Assembly (NCBI GenBank): GCA_037043015.1
Contig: CM073323.1
Span: 13,451,758 to 13,515,757, forward strand
Source: Bryum argenteum
Taxonomy: Eukaryota > Streptophyta > Bryopsida > Bryales > Bryaceae
Direction of reading: 5' to 3'
DNA: 64,000 bases
Positions 46,882 through 58,400 of the stretch are shown piece by piece. Position 1 is the stretch's first letter. Each line of letters begins with the position of its first letter. A model generated the notes under the pieces. The model was given only the letters and a program-made list of their open reading frames with translations. It ran no database searches and was not told the DNA's origin. A program made the translations under genes and the position numbers.

Positions 46882-47640
46882 CCTCTCTCTCGCAAGCACA
46901 ATTCTCATCTTGGTTACTGTTCATGAGCTTCTAACTGCAGTAACAGAATGCCATCGCTACTCTCTAATTTGAAAATCTTCATGGCATAGATGATGAGAAA
47001 ACAAAGACGGCTCTTGCGTACTTTTAAGTGACTGACCTGGTAAAGTGGAAATGCTGATCTGCTTTTGAACGATCTATCACAATCTAACAAAACAAGCGAA
47101 TCATAACACGAAACCTCTTACTTAACGCTACACTCAAGCCACTCAGGAACTTTCGCAAATAGTGACTAAAAAATGCGCGGAAAAGATTAGAAGTAAGGGG
47201 CTAAGAAAATGTGAGCGTCAACGTCGTCACACAACACTCCATGTCTGCGCTTAATAAACATTCACTACGCCGACGGGCCGAGACTCCCACTCTCGACTCT
47301 CGAGGCTCGAAGCTCCTGAGGAAGCTCCTGAGAGAGACGACCAAAGCCCGAGCCCCGGTTCCCCGCTTGTTCCCAGACCTGCCCCCTCACGTTCCCGCCA
47401 ACGAACCTCCTCCTCTCTAACTTTTCACTCTCTCTCTCGCAAGCACAATCCTCATCTAGGTTTCCGTTTATGAGCTACTAACTGCAGTAACAGAATGCCA
47501 TCGCTACTCTCTAATTTGAAAAAATTCATGGCATAGATGATGAGAAAACAAAGACGGCTATTGCGTATTGTTAAGTGACTGACCTGGTAAAGTGGAAATG
47601 CTGATCTGCTTTTGAACGATCTGTCACAATCTAGGATAGT
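46882..47640 (-). promoter_or_regulatory. Duplicated leader/first-exon segment upstream of UGT80
   Basis: A ~210-bp block occurs twice, at 46882-47093 and about 47430-47640, roughly 95% alike. On the minus strand each copy holds CATTTCCACTTTACCAG|GTCAGT, a good splice donor ending an ATG-less exon. Each could be an alternative first exon and promoter for UGT80. The ~340 bp between them includes a GC-rich stretch (47270-47415) with no recognised gene. Confidence 0.5.
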
Positions 47641-47755
47641 ATTCAACTTTTATACTACCACAATTGAAGCTCTCAGATGTTTCTTGATTCAAACACTACA
47701 CTCCTGAAAAAATGATCTCCAAGCTACTGTCTCAAGATTCGAAGTTACGCCGGGA

Positions 47756-48055
47756 ATGGACAAGAGAGAGCAAGGAATTAAGCAACGCCTGCGCTTCTTT
47801 CACGTTAAGAGTGACAATCAATTGAAAATAGTGCCGATGCGTCGATTTCGTAGGGCGGATCTGAGAAAGTACTACTCCACTACGCGAACAATGCAAGAAG
47901 CGCAAGATTTATATTACAAGCGGAGCGCGTACGGCGAATGTCGCGATCGAAGTAGCTTCATGTGCGAGTTCTTTGGAATGTTCGATAGGGCAGGAGAGAG
48001 ATGTGGTAGGAAGAATGGCCGGTTCATGTTCTCGAAATTTCTCCCCGAACGCTAA
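47756..48055 (+). CDS. Small basic ORF, unknown
   Basis: ATG-started frame of 99 codons, rich in Arg, Lys, Phe and Tyr (MRRFRRADLRKYYSTTRT near residues 28-45). It lies divergent from the UGT80 leader. I recognise no domain. No intron, signal peptide or membrane segment is seen. It may be a short real gene or chance. Confidence 0.25.
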   Translation: MDKREQGIKQRLRFFHVKSDNQLKIVPMRRFRRADLRKYYSTTRTMQEAQDLYYKRSAYGECRDRSSFMCEFFGMFDRAGERCGRKNGRFMFSKFLPER

Positions 48056-48533
48056 GTGGTAGGGTCCGATTCCAGCAAGGAAGGCGACAAGGGGAGTCAG
48101 AGTTTTAGGAACTTGCAGAGAGAGTACATGAATAATTGCGGGGTTCCTTCAGGAATTGACCTGCACTTGCTTGAACTTCTGCTGCAGTGCACTCCACGGC
48201 TACGGTAACTTCGGCATTCCTGAAGAATCCAGATATGCAATTCCATGCTCCTTCTCACTCACAAGCATTCTTCGAGTGCAACATTTCCAGGAATGAGCAT
48301 CGTTCACTCCTCACTGTCGGTTTTCCGTCCCCGACCCGTGGCCGTCGGTCCTGTACCGTACTTGCTATCACGGACGCGGTCATACCCTTTGCTTCTTCTG
48401 TTTTTAATGATTGACCGCGTAAGCTCTTTCTATTGATCCAATCAGATTCAAACAAGAAATTGAGGTCCTTCAGATAACTATTGATTGCAATAGTCAACTA
48501 TAAGCGCTATGTAATTAGTTAGGTCATTGTTCT
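48056..48533. other. Intergenic region, nothing recognised
   Basis: No gene or repeat seen up to the MITE at 48538. Confidence 0.4.
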
Positions 48534-48537
48534 TTAA

Positions 48538-48794
48538 CCCCTAAAGATCCACGATATTTTGGGAGCTTGAAATCTCAACTCAGACCACTATGTACTGGGG
48601 GTACGTACAATATTTTTGGGAATTTTCGATAATTTCAACCGTAGGATCTTGAAATAGACTACCATTGGTAGTAGTGTGGAAATTTTCAACCGTTGGATCA
48701 TCACTAGATGTGAGATCATGACGTTTGAAGTTGACTGTAAAAAAATTTTGCCTTGACCGTAAAAGCCGAATCGGTGGCCGTGATCGTTTAGGGG
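48538..48794. mobile_element. piggyBac-like MITE with TTAA target duplication
   Basis: Begins CCCCTAAAGATCCACG and ends in the inverted form of CCCCTAAACGATCACG; flanked by TTAA at 48534-48537 and 48795-48798. 257 bp, non-coding. TTAA duplication with C-run ends is the piggyBac signature. The interior contains paired GATCTTGAAA and CAACCGT(A/T)GGATC motifs. Confidence 0.8.
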
Positions 48795-48799
48795 TTAAA

Positions 48800-49395
48800 T
48801 GCTTCTCGAAACCAGCCTATGAAATTTATTAATACATCTAATAAGCACACACTACATTTCTATTTCACAAGTTTTGTTTCACTATAAATAATGGTCCACT
48901 CATAAGATAGTTCCTTCCTCTAACTATTTTTCACTAAGTAGTTACCTAACCAATATGATGCAATATCTCCTCCCTTTTGAACTAAAGTAAACAAAGTAAT
49001 TCTAATAGAGTGTTTTTGTAAAACCAAGTGAGTGGGACAAAACTTTCACTCTCAACTTGCAAATAAGTAGAAACTCAAACTAATGTGAATGGATCGTTCA
49101 AGGACCACACTATACCATGCAACTTGATAAAAATTAAGTTGCATGCCCACAAGTTGTTTTCTAGGAAGTTGTTGAGCTCTTACGCACAAAAAGAAAAACA
49201 ACCATTGTGTCATAAACAAGTGTACTAAAAGTTCAAAGGCGACGGTACCCTTCAATTCTATGTGGTACACTCTAGTTCTGAACATTATGACCACAAGCCA
49301 TATGCAAGAACACATAGTAAGTCCTAGAGGCACAATTAGGTGTACCAAGAGCAAGATTTGTCCTTAACAAAATCTGGCTCAAATTCTGCACCGTC
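48800..49395. other. AT-rich intergenic region, nothing recognised
   Basis: No gene, RNA or repeat seen. Confidence 0.4.
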
Positions 49396-49694
49396 AGTAA
49401 ACGCCCATGGGGTTTAAAACAGACAACCAAAATTGGATCACAACATTTTTTGGACTTGGGCATCATAAAGAGTGCACTTTTTGAACTTGGGCATCATGAA
49501 TGAACCAATTACTAATGAGCTTGCAACCTCCTACAAGGTTATGTACAACCCCAAACTACCTACCACAATCCTTTCAAAGCACAAAATCATTCATACAAAA
49601 TGTAATTTGAATTATGGAATCTCACTTTTTGAATGCATCACAAGAAGGTGATCAAATTGACATCAAAATGTAAGTGAAAAGTTGAGTACATTAA
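49396..49694. mobile_element. TTAAACGCCCATGG-type MITE, copy 1 (truncated)
   Basis: Starts at TAAACGCCCATGGGG, lacking the first bases of the family end. It matches the other copies through GTGAAAAGTTGAGTA and is interrupted at TTAA by copy 2. It shares AAAATTGGATCACAACAT and GGGCATCATGAATG with them. Confidence 0.75.
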
Positions 49695-50015
49695 CCCTTA
49701 AACGCCCATGGGGTCTAAAACGGGCAGCCCAAAATTGGATCACAACATCTTTTGGACTTCGGCATCATGAATATTGCACTTTTTGAACTTGGGCATCATG
49801 AATGGACCAATCAATGATGAGCTTGCAACCTCCTACGAGGTTATGTACAACCCCAACCTACCTACCACAATCCTTTCAAAACACAAAATCACTCATACAA
49901 ATTGTGATTTGAATTGTAAAATTTCACTTTTTGGATGCATCATAAGGAGGTGACCAGTTTGACATCAAAATATAAGTGAAAAGTTGAGCTACATAGAAGA
50001 TTCTGTTAGAAAGAG
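49695..50015. mobile_element. CCCTTAAACGCCCATGG-type MITE, copy 2 (right end lost)
   Basis: Begins CCCTTAAACGCCCATGGGG directly after TTAA (49691-49694). It follows the full-length copy at 52742 to GAAGATTCTGTTAGAAAG, then diverges before the right terminal repeat. Its position at the point where copy 1 ends suggests it inserted into copy 1. Confidence 0.8.
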
Positions 50016-50375
50016 TCTCCGCAATTTCCAGGAGAGCTTTTCTATCCGGACCAATAGGCAGTCTTTGCCAGGAAAGCCACAAAAATGGGTTAGTTATTAG
50101 CAGGGTTTGATTTGTTCTCATTGTTCCCCTCATTTGGGAACGTGTTCCCACTCCCTCGCCACTCTGTCGGGTGGAAAAGTCAACCGGAAATGGTCAGTTT
50201 GAGTCAATCCTTGTTTCTTTATGTGATTTATTGGCTCTGTATCTAAATTAGGCAACCCTGTTCCATGATCCCCGGTTCCCATTGGAATATTTTAATTTGG
50301 TAAATGCCATCTCTTTATCACTATTTGATAGGTTTGGAAAAAGTTAAATTAAGTACATTACCCAAAACTGAAAAA

Positions 50376-50379
<4 letters not shown>
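50016..50379. other. Intergenic region, nothing recognised
   Basis: Between the truncated MITE and the AT microsatellite; no gene seen. Confidence 0.4.

Positions 50380-50432
<53 letters not shown>
50380..50432. repeat. (AT)n microsatellite
   Basis: About 26 uninterrupted AT dinucleotides. Confidence 0.95.
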
Positions 50433-50435
<3 letters not shown>

Positions 50436-50449
50436 CATTTTCAAAATTA

Positions 50450-50952
50450 GGGACGCTTTACATAGGGAGTCAAGTCCAACAAATCTTCAAACCAATTCAC
50501 TTGCATTTTGAGCCCAATTGGCTCCATGGGCCACTTGGAGAACACACTAAACAATTAATAAAGTGGGGGCCAATTCCCCCATGTGTAAACCCCTTGGGGC
50601 TAATTTCTAGAAGGAAAAACAAGGCCATGGAGCCAATTCGTATTATTAGCCACATTCCATGCTTTTGATTTGATCACATTAAAGTATTTTAGTGAAATAA
50701 TAAATTATAATTGAAATCAAGAAACGGCCTCTAGGCCATAAATTGGCCTTCCATTCTTGTATCTCTCAACTTTTGGAGCGCGGGCCGTGTCATAACTTGT
50801 CCCCCACCCATTATAATATAATTTGAGAAAACTGGCCTTGACTCCCCATGTAAAGCCCTTCGGGCCAATTTCAAGAATTGGACCAATCACAATATAGGAT
50901 TTGGCCATGAATTGGCCCAATCAATGGCTTGGCCCCTCGTGTAAAGCGGCCC
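50450..50952. mobile_element. Tourist-like (PIF/Harbinger) MITE
   Basis: Ends GGGACGCTTTACATAGGG and the inverted GGGCCGCTTTACACGAGG, flanked by TTA (50447-50449, 50953-50955), the PIF/Harbinger target type. Internally GTAAAGCCCTTCGGGCC and GTAAACCCCTTGGGGC repeat the end motif. 503 bp, non-coding; sits just right of the microsatellite. Confidence 0.75.
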
Positions 50953-50955
50953 TTA

Positions 50956-52737
50956 GATTGCAAATATTTCAAAATAATCATGTGAAATTGGAATTTTACT
51001 TTCTTAAAATTTTGTATGCTGCCTGTTCTTAGCTTTTTGAATATCTAGAATAATTTGTTATATGGCCCTTAGAGATGATATAGGGCATTGTATTTGAATT
51101 TCAACTTACTTGCTGGCGTTTCTTTGGGGTGTATACGTCCTATATGGGTAGAATTTATATAAGCTTGTGTCTTTTTCACCTAGAAACGAAATTGTAACTA
51201 GCCTCAAATCATATCTACTCCTAATAAGGGTTTAGTGAATCACAAAATATTTCTTCTATTCTATAACAGGCGTAAGATACTCGTCTTCTAACTTCGATCA
51301 TTACAATTTTACAAATATTGAGGAAACTCAATTTCACAAATATTTTAATTAAATAGATCCTCATTTAATTAAATAGATCCTTATTTAATTAAATAGATCC
51401 TCATTTTACAGATTTTACAAATATTTTAAGATCTAGTATCATGTGCATGGTCAAGTTAGGCACTAGATGATACAATTGCATTTTTCAAAAAAAGTTTCAT
51501 AGATGAGAATAAAGATAAGCTTTACAGATCTCAACCGTGCAAACTTGTAATGCACTTGTTTTATATCATGCGGACCAAAACTTGACTCATGGGATCTCAT
51601 ATATTGTAAGAGCATTCTGTATTAGTGCAGAAAATAGGCTACAAAATACCATCATTTTCACTTTGAATTGAAAATACTACTTACATAAAATATGCAATAA
51701 AAAAATCACAAACTAGAAAGTTGTTCATCTTCATCTCAAAAATACTCTTCTACAAAAAAAATTCATCAAGAAGATATCTTGGTTCAAATAGTAGCCTTGA
51801 AGTGGTGAAAATTGCCAAAAATCTACAAAGGGACCACAGTCCAGAATTAGACCCCTTGCACTCAAATCTATGTCCTATCCTCAAAATATCTCTTATTGGG
51901 TCAAGCTAGACTATAATTGGAATCCATCCCAATAAATAAATCAAAATCTAACGGTTGATGAAGGAGATATAGCTCCTCTAACATGATTTATTTTTCACTT
52001 TATACAGCGTTGAAACTTCATTGCGAAGCCAATACCAAAGTTATCTGGACCAAAATACTTCCAACTACAAAGTTGTTAGATTGCATCTAAAGATTACACT
52101 TACGTGAAAATATTAAATAAAAAGAACTATTTTAATTTTGATCTTACACAATTGGCTTGCAATGGTAAATCATGCCAAATGTTTGTAAACCCAAAAATGA
52201 AAGTTGCCTTTCTAAATTGCGCGCCATCTATTCAAACTTTATTGTATGGGTCTGAAATGTTTACCACAAGAGACTTGATTTGTGACCCAACCCAAGTAAT
52301 TTTTGGGTTTTCAAACATATTAACTTTGAAGAGCCATAACTTTCTCACATCTTGGATGAAATTAAGGTTTTTACTACAAAATCTAGATTTGAATTGGAAT
52401 TCAACCTACCAAACAAAATTGAATTTCAACAATGGATGAATGAGAAACTTCTATTCAAAAACCATGTATTTTTTTTTATTTTTTTCAAGATAGAAACATC
52501 ATTGCAAATCCAATATGGAAATTATTCTAAAAACAATCCTCCAACTACAAAGTTGTCGGATTTCATCTTGAGATCACACTAATGCAAAAAAAAAAAATCA
52601 TGAAAACTAAATTGGATTTCACATAACTTGCTTGGAATGGCCTACTTGAAGTTTGCATACCTTCCTACTCTCTTAAATGCCATTTGAGATGTGCATTAAA
52701 AGGAAGTCAATTCTAAATACTCTATTGTTGCACAATA
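50956..52737. other. AT-rich intergenic region
   Basis: No gene. The one clear feature is the tandem repeat at 51341. Open frames here are short and low-complexity. Confidence 0.45.
51341..51400. repeat. 20-bp tandem repeat, three copies
   Basis: Three consecutive copies of T(C/T)ATTTAATTAAATAGATCC. Confidence 0.9.
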
Positions 52738-52741
52738 TTAG

Positions 52742-53103
52742 CCCTTAAACGCCCATGGGGTGTGAAACGGGCAGCCCAAAATTGGATCACAACATCTTTT
52801 GGACTTGGGCACCATGAAAAGTGCACTTTTTGAACAAGGGCATCATGAATGCACCAATCAATGATGAGCTTGCAACCTCCTACAAGGTTATGTACAATCC
52901 CAACCTTGCTACCACAATCCTTTCAAAGTACAAAATCACTCATACAAATTGTGATTTGAATTGTAAAATTTCACGTTTTGAATGCATCACAAGAGGGTGA
53001 CCAGTTTGACATCAAAATATAAGTGAAAAGTTGAGTATAGTGAGAGCTACAAAGAAGATTCTGTTGGAAGGTGACTCCTCGGGTCACCTTGGGCGTTTAA
53101 GGG
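52742..53103. mobile_element. CCCTTAAACGCCCA-type MITE, copy 3 (complete)
   Basis: Full-length 362-bp copy. The left end CCCTTAAACGCCCATGG and the right end CCTTGGGCGTTTAAGGG are inverted repeats; TTAG flanks both sides (52738-52741, 53104-53107). The first ten bases equal the ends of the piggyBac element at 33191. An inner inverted repeat AAGGTGAC / GTCACCTT lies at about 53069-53090. Non-coding. Confidence 0.85.
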
Positions 53104-53107
53104 TTAG

Positions 53108-53807
53108 TGGCTTTTCATAACTATGAATTTTCCATGTCTTTCATTTGGTGTTAAAAGGTTGAAAGGGTTTGTTCAAATACTTCATTGCATAAGAGTTTTT
53201 ATTCCTTGTTACTTTTCGAATGTGAAGTTTGTTAGTAATTATTTATAATCTATTTACTCACTAATTTCAAATAATCACTTCATACATACAAGCTCTAACT
53301 TTCTAAATAGTTGCCTTTCACTTCCTGGTTACATTCACAAATTTAACACCTCAAAATCCAAACAACCATTTATGGATCAACTGTAAATTTTTGTAGGGCT
53401 TCCATGTCTAAAATTAGGATATCATTATAAAGAAAGTAATGTAGAGTAGAAAAGTGGTAAGTCTAATTTGACATGATCATGAAATTTACAAAACTTCATT
53501 TATATTTGTAATTTATCAATAAATATAACAAGGCTATAATTTTTTAGCTCAGAGGGACTATATATTTACTTCTACTCTAAATAACACATTGTGAACTAAG
53601 AAGCAATTGAATTACCATATACAGTTTAGCCCTTGTCAAATGCATCATTATAGAGTAATTAACCTTTTCTAACTTACAAATATCGAGATTTTGACTAAGG
53701 AAGTTAGAGGTTCCCCTCACACCCTACTTGCAATTGTAATTTTTTTTTCTCAACTAGGAACATTTGGAGTTCTTGCACACTTCATACTTACATTGAAATC
53801 TAATTGG
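53108..53807. other. AT-rich intergenic region, nothing recognised
   Basis: No gene or repeat seen up to the insertion at 53820. Confidence 0.4.
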
Positions 53808-53819
53808 TTTACAATTTGG

Positions 53820-54046
53820 TGTATGGGTACCTCGAAGCCCTTTGGGGGGATACTATGTCAAGTATCTTCAAGGCACTAGTGACTAGACTAGAAACTAGCG
53901 TAGTTCTAGTGTCCACCCTCGAGAGGGGAAGTAGTATTGTTCTAATTTCCCCTTGTCCGGTAGCCATCGGGATATTAGCATTACGAATGGACACTTCATT
54001 TACGCCGGCCCCTTAGAAAGGACCGGAGTTTCTATCTATCTATCTA
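53820..54046 (+). mobile_element. Retroposon-like insertion with 12-bp direct repeats and CTAT tail
   Basis: A 227-bp block, more GC-rich than its surroundings, lies between direct repeats TTTACAATTTGG (53808-53819, 54047-54058). It ends in about four CTAT/TATC units. Long target duplications plus a simple-repeat 3' tail are typical of SINEs and other LINE-mobilised inserts. Internal Pol III boxes are not convincing. It contains a hairpin CCGGCCCCTT / AAAGGACCGG. Its source is unknown; organelle DNA cannot be excluded. Confidence 0.5.
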
Positions 54047-54554
54047 TTTACAATTTGGCCTCTACACCATCTAGGAAAAAATCTTCCATGTCTATTTGTG
54101 GCAAGTTCTGGACAATACTTTATATTGTTAAGTGTTCACACTTATTTGGATGGAATTCTTTAGAAACCTTACTTTCTCAAATTATGGTAAGGTAACCTCC
54201 AACCGTTAGGGTTTGCAATTTCTCTCATAGTTGAAGCCCAACATGAGCCGGAACCCAGCCCAGCTATGGCTGGTGAAACTTTGTGCCTTCGGCCATATGA
54301 TTCTTGTAAACCAAATGTTCAAATAGTAAAGGTTATCTGGCCAACGAGATCGTTGGTTTACTATTTCCATTCCAAGCTTTCATGGGTTAGAATTGAATCC
54401 TTGCATAAGAGATTCTTGAGTAGGAACAATGTGAAGATAACTGTGCAGGATATTGCAGCCATGGCGACCTCGAACACGAATGAACACTTGCTCACTGATC
54501 CTATGCAAGTAGATTCAGATTCAGACTCACACCTGATCATCTCTAGATTACGGA

Positions 54555-55364
54555 ATGGAGATTACATACACTGAAGACGTAGAAGAGCTTGATACAGAAT
54601 GGAGCAATCCATGGACCGCATCCGAACGAATAGTCTATACTAATACGTTGTCCGGTGTCCATCGCCCATCTCGAGAGATCCACCGCCTCCCTTCTCTCTC
54701 TCATCTCCTACTGGGGGGGATAGATTTCGATCCTGAAGTTCTGTATGCGAGTGGAGGAGGCTTGCTGTTGTTGCTACTGGAAAATCCTGTTAAGCTGCGA
54801 GCTCGCGATGTAGAGGAAGTGCCATCTCGTCCATCATATGATTCAGATGATAAAGCTTTGAGGCCGCTCATCGTGACCCATCCTGTAACCAAAGAATGGA
54901 GATTATTGCGTGAACCGAATTGCAGTGACTTGGGTTTGTGGAGGTGGAACTACATCGACAACTTCCATCTGGATGAAACGGCCAATGCCTACAAGGTGAT
55001 CCTCATACACAGAGAATCGCTTTGTGTCTTCAACTCCACAACCAATAGCTGGAGCTCACACATTCTGTCTGAAAGAATTCCATTTGGCAGTGGGTTATCT
55101 TCAGAAGATGGTGAGATGGTCCTTTATGAAGGATCGACCGTAGTTGTAAATGGTAAGCTTCACTATGTTGAGCTAGAGGACGATGTTGATGCATTGACGA
55201 CGAATCCGATTGTTAGAAATTCTACGAACTTGCTGGAATGGGGTCACATCCAGTTTGAAGCATCCAGACAGTTCTCAAAACTCGATTGTGTCAAGAAAGG
55301 AATATCAAACTCACTTTCAATAATTGCTGATGGTATTAACACTAGTGAGCTCACAAAGTATTGA
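54555..55364 (+). CDS. F-box-associated-domain-like protein, possibly a fragment
   Basis: ATG-started frame of 269 codons, single exon. LIVTHPVTKEWRLLREPN (about 115-132) and YKVILIHRESLCVFNSTTNSW (about 155-175) are typical blades of the F-box-associated/kelch-type region of plant F-box proteins. No N-terminal F-box precedes it. The overlapping upstream frame 54266-54574 does not supply one, so this is either a degenerate gene or one that lost the F-box. It lies tail to tail with the lipoxygenase. Confidence 0.5.
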   Translation: MEITYTEDVEELDTEWSNPWTASERIVYTNTLSGVHRPSREIHRLPSLSHLLLGGIDFDPEVLYASGGGLLLLLLENPVKLRARDVEEVPSRPSYDSDDKALRPLIVTHPVTKEWRLLREPNCSDLGLWRWNYIDNFHLDETANAYKVILIHRESLCVFNSTTNSWSSHILSERIPFGSGLSSEDGEMVLYEGSTVVVNGKLHYVELEDDVDALTTNPIVRNSTNLLEWGHIQFEASRQFSKLDCVKKGISNSLSIIADGINTSELTKY

Positions 55365-55440
55365 GCACTATTCCTATAATGGCATTTACCGACACATCCT
55401 GCACAGAAGTGCTGTTGGACTCTACAGAGATGTACAGGAT

Positions 55441-58400
55441 TTAAATGGAGACACTGTTAGGGATACCCTTGTTGGTGAGCCCAGAACCAGAAAAGGGTCG
55501 AAGAAGTTCATACGGCACTTGCGTAGGCCCATTCCGGTTCTTGAGTGCCGGATTTTTGTTCCTCGACTTGATGAGAGCATCGACCTCCTCCACGGCCTTG
55601 GAGAATTTCGCAAACGCCGCCTCCACCTGGACACAAAATCATGCTTCACATTAGTTCTCATATCCATGGAACAAGATCAGATTGGCTGGTGATTGAGTGG
55701 AGTATGCAGGCTTACCTTGGGGTTCGAGGTCCAGCCATCAGGGCGTTGGCCGAGATACTCCTCGTTGGAGGCATGCGTGGAGAGAATCTCGATCGTGGTC
55801 ATGTTGATTCTGGCGAGCACGGGATTGAGAAGCATGGACATGAGATACTTCTCGGGATTCGCTTGCATTTGATCCCACTCCGGGCTGTCTTCCTCGGGGA
55901 TGAGCTTGCGAGTGAGCGAAGGGTGGTTGGGCATGAAGCCCGCGTACAAGTATTGGCCGAAGTTCACAGCCGCATGGTGGCACGACGCAACCCACGCGAT
56001 CGTGGTGATGATTTGCACCAGATTGTCCTTCGAGTCGGCCATGATCCAGCCCTCAGTGATATCCGCGTGCCCTTTCGTGCGCACTTCCGTCCACCAGTTT
56101 TGGACCTCAGCATCGGCTCGCACTGCCGCGTCGTCGGCGTAGAAGATGTCGATGTGGTCCTTCACCCATGTGCGAATCGCCGCCCACAAGTCCAGCCCAT
56201 CATTCGCGTACGGGTAGTCCTCGATCACGAGCTTCAGGCCGTGCGGAGCACTTGCGTCCGGCACCGCTAAACCCCTCTTGATCAAATCATTCGGAAGCGC
56301 CTGATCGACGAAACGCCATCCTCTGTACACAACGGAGGAGATTTCGAGGGCGTATTTCTGGGGAGTGAAGGTTGATTCGACGATCCCGCCGGCGTTGATG
56401 AGCGTGTTACGAGCTTGTTGGTTGATGTCCATGGTGTTCTTGTAGTGTGGAACAAGTGCTTTGTGCACCGGGTGCAGGCTGCTCAACTGCCGATTGGTGG
56501 CAATGACAAAGGGCTCAATTGCCGCGTGTGTCCGCAGCCTACATCACCCACACTCCGTTAAGCCAATGCACTGGTGGTCAATCTGGCAATTTCAAATAGA
56601 TCTGAGCTTACCAGTGGCTGATGACCTGGTGCCAGGACGAGTCGTTGCTCTGTACGTGGGCTTTCGCAAGCTCCCACGCCCAGTTGATAGTCGAGCCTTG
56701 CGGAGCCGGACGAAACACTCGGAACACGGGAGCGTCTCCGGGCGCCGGGCCTGGAAGTGCAAGCTCGATACAAACAGGTTTCAAGATGCCAGCCTTCGTG
56801 AGGAAGAAGAGCGTCCAGGAGGCGTACGCTTGACTAGGTTTCTGCTCGTTGATGCGCTGGATGTAGCCCATGAATCGCTCATGGTAGTCCAACACAAACA
56901 ACTTCTTCTGTTCCAAAGCCTGCGAACACCACCACATTCGCTTTTCAGTATAACCCGAACATAAATTACTCAGTCTATACGAGCTTTGTGCCGGATGATT
57001 TCTCACCTCGGAAACGGTGAGCCCTTCAAGCGCAGGCTCGATGATCTCGGCAGTGACGGCAGATGCCCTCTTCAATGGAAATTCCTGTAGTGATCACGGC
57101 CACTGCACCATTCAGCAATGTCCGGAAAGCGAGAAAATCCGATCGAAGTAGGGTAGAGTGTAGTAAGTACCTTGAGAGCTTCAATAAGCAAAGGATTCAT
57201 GCCGGCCAACACCTGACGAGCGAACTCAATGTCTTTCGACCACGCGTTCTTGTCAGCTGCATGCACAAAAAAGCATCAGAACATTGCCTCGATCGATCAT
57301 TCGAACGTGTGCTATGCTCCGAAGTCTTTCTAGTGATAAGTCGGGCCCAAAATCATCAGAATATGGCCTAGATCATTCGGACGAACTATTCTCCGAAGAC
57401 TTACCTGCAATGAGTCGGGGCGTCGGGTACTTGAACGCGTTCTGGTTATCGCCTTCAGCTGCAAAGATTTGGCGAAGGAGCTCGAACGGTTGTTGTTGGT
57501 ATTTAGCTGCGGCTGCGAGACTAGAATCCTTTTCGTCCTTCACGTACATCGTCCGCACTTCGTTCAAGTCTTGAAACTCCTTGTCGGTGTCGAGAATTTC
57601 ACCAACAGCTTTGTGTTTCTGCCCCTTGAGGAAGTTTCCCAAGAATCCAGATCGCTTCACCTCGTCGAACACTTCATCTCTCGGAATGTAGTTGCTCGCT
57701 AGTTTGCTACCGCTGATCCTCGTCTCCGTTTTCCCATCTGCTCACACACAGAGAACGTTAGCATCACCAAAACCATGTCGGCCGAAGTTGCAAATCCCAC
57801 AAATAATGGTCGAAATAGTACCTTTGTTCAACTTCCGACCCGTGCGGCATCGACGCGGGTATGGAAACTCCTTCGATCCTCCAAGAATGTGCCTTGGATT
57901 CTCTGGGGTGCCCAAATCATTGTACACGTCGTAGTCGTAGATTCGCTCCCCTTCTTTCCTCTCCCCTTTCCCGTCTCCTCGAAGCTCGTTGAGCTCGTGC
58001 TCCCTCAGTGCCTTGAGACCGGCCGGAGTGGTTTCCGGTGTGTATTCCTGCAAAATCACAAACGTCAGAACAAAACTTGGGTCGCGGTACGATACTTTCG
58101 CAGAAGGTGGTCAAGGCGCGTACCTTGTTGACGAAGAACACTCGTCCTCCGGGATGCTTGCTCATCTCCGACGGGTAAACCCACGAATTGCATGCGAAGC
58201 TAACGACACTCTTGTCCGGCATAGTGACGTGCGCTTCCGTGAGCTTGAACTCAGTCGAGATGGTGATCTTGCTGATGATGAGCGTCAAGTTTTTATGTCC
58301 ATTGTTGACGATGATTGCCCCTGGCTTACCGAAGCTCTTCGGCACGTAGAAGTCGAGGTTGTACTCGAATGGAGTCGGTATGAACAAGTCTCTGGGTTTG

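Noticed and set aside
53820-54046. Calling the insert a mitochondrial DNA transfer
   Set aside because: The composition suggested it, but I cannot match it to a known organelle gene from sequence alone; only the retroposon-like structure is visible.
54266-54574. Open frame upstream of the F-box-associated-like gene as its missing N-terminus
   Set aside because: It is in a different frame, overlaps the downstream start and contains no F-box-like sequence.
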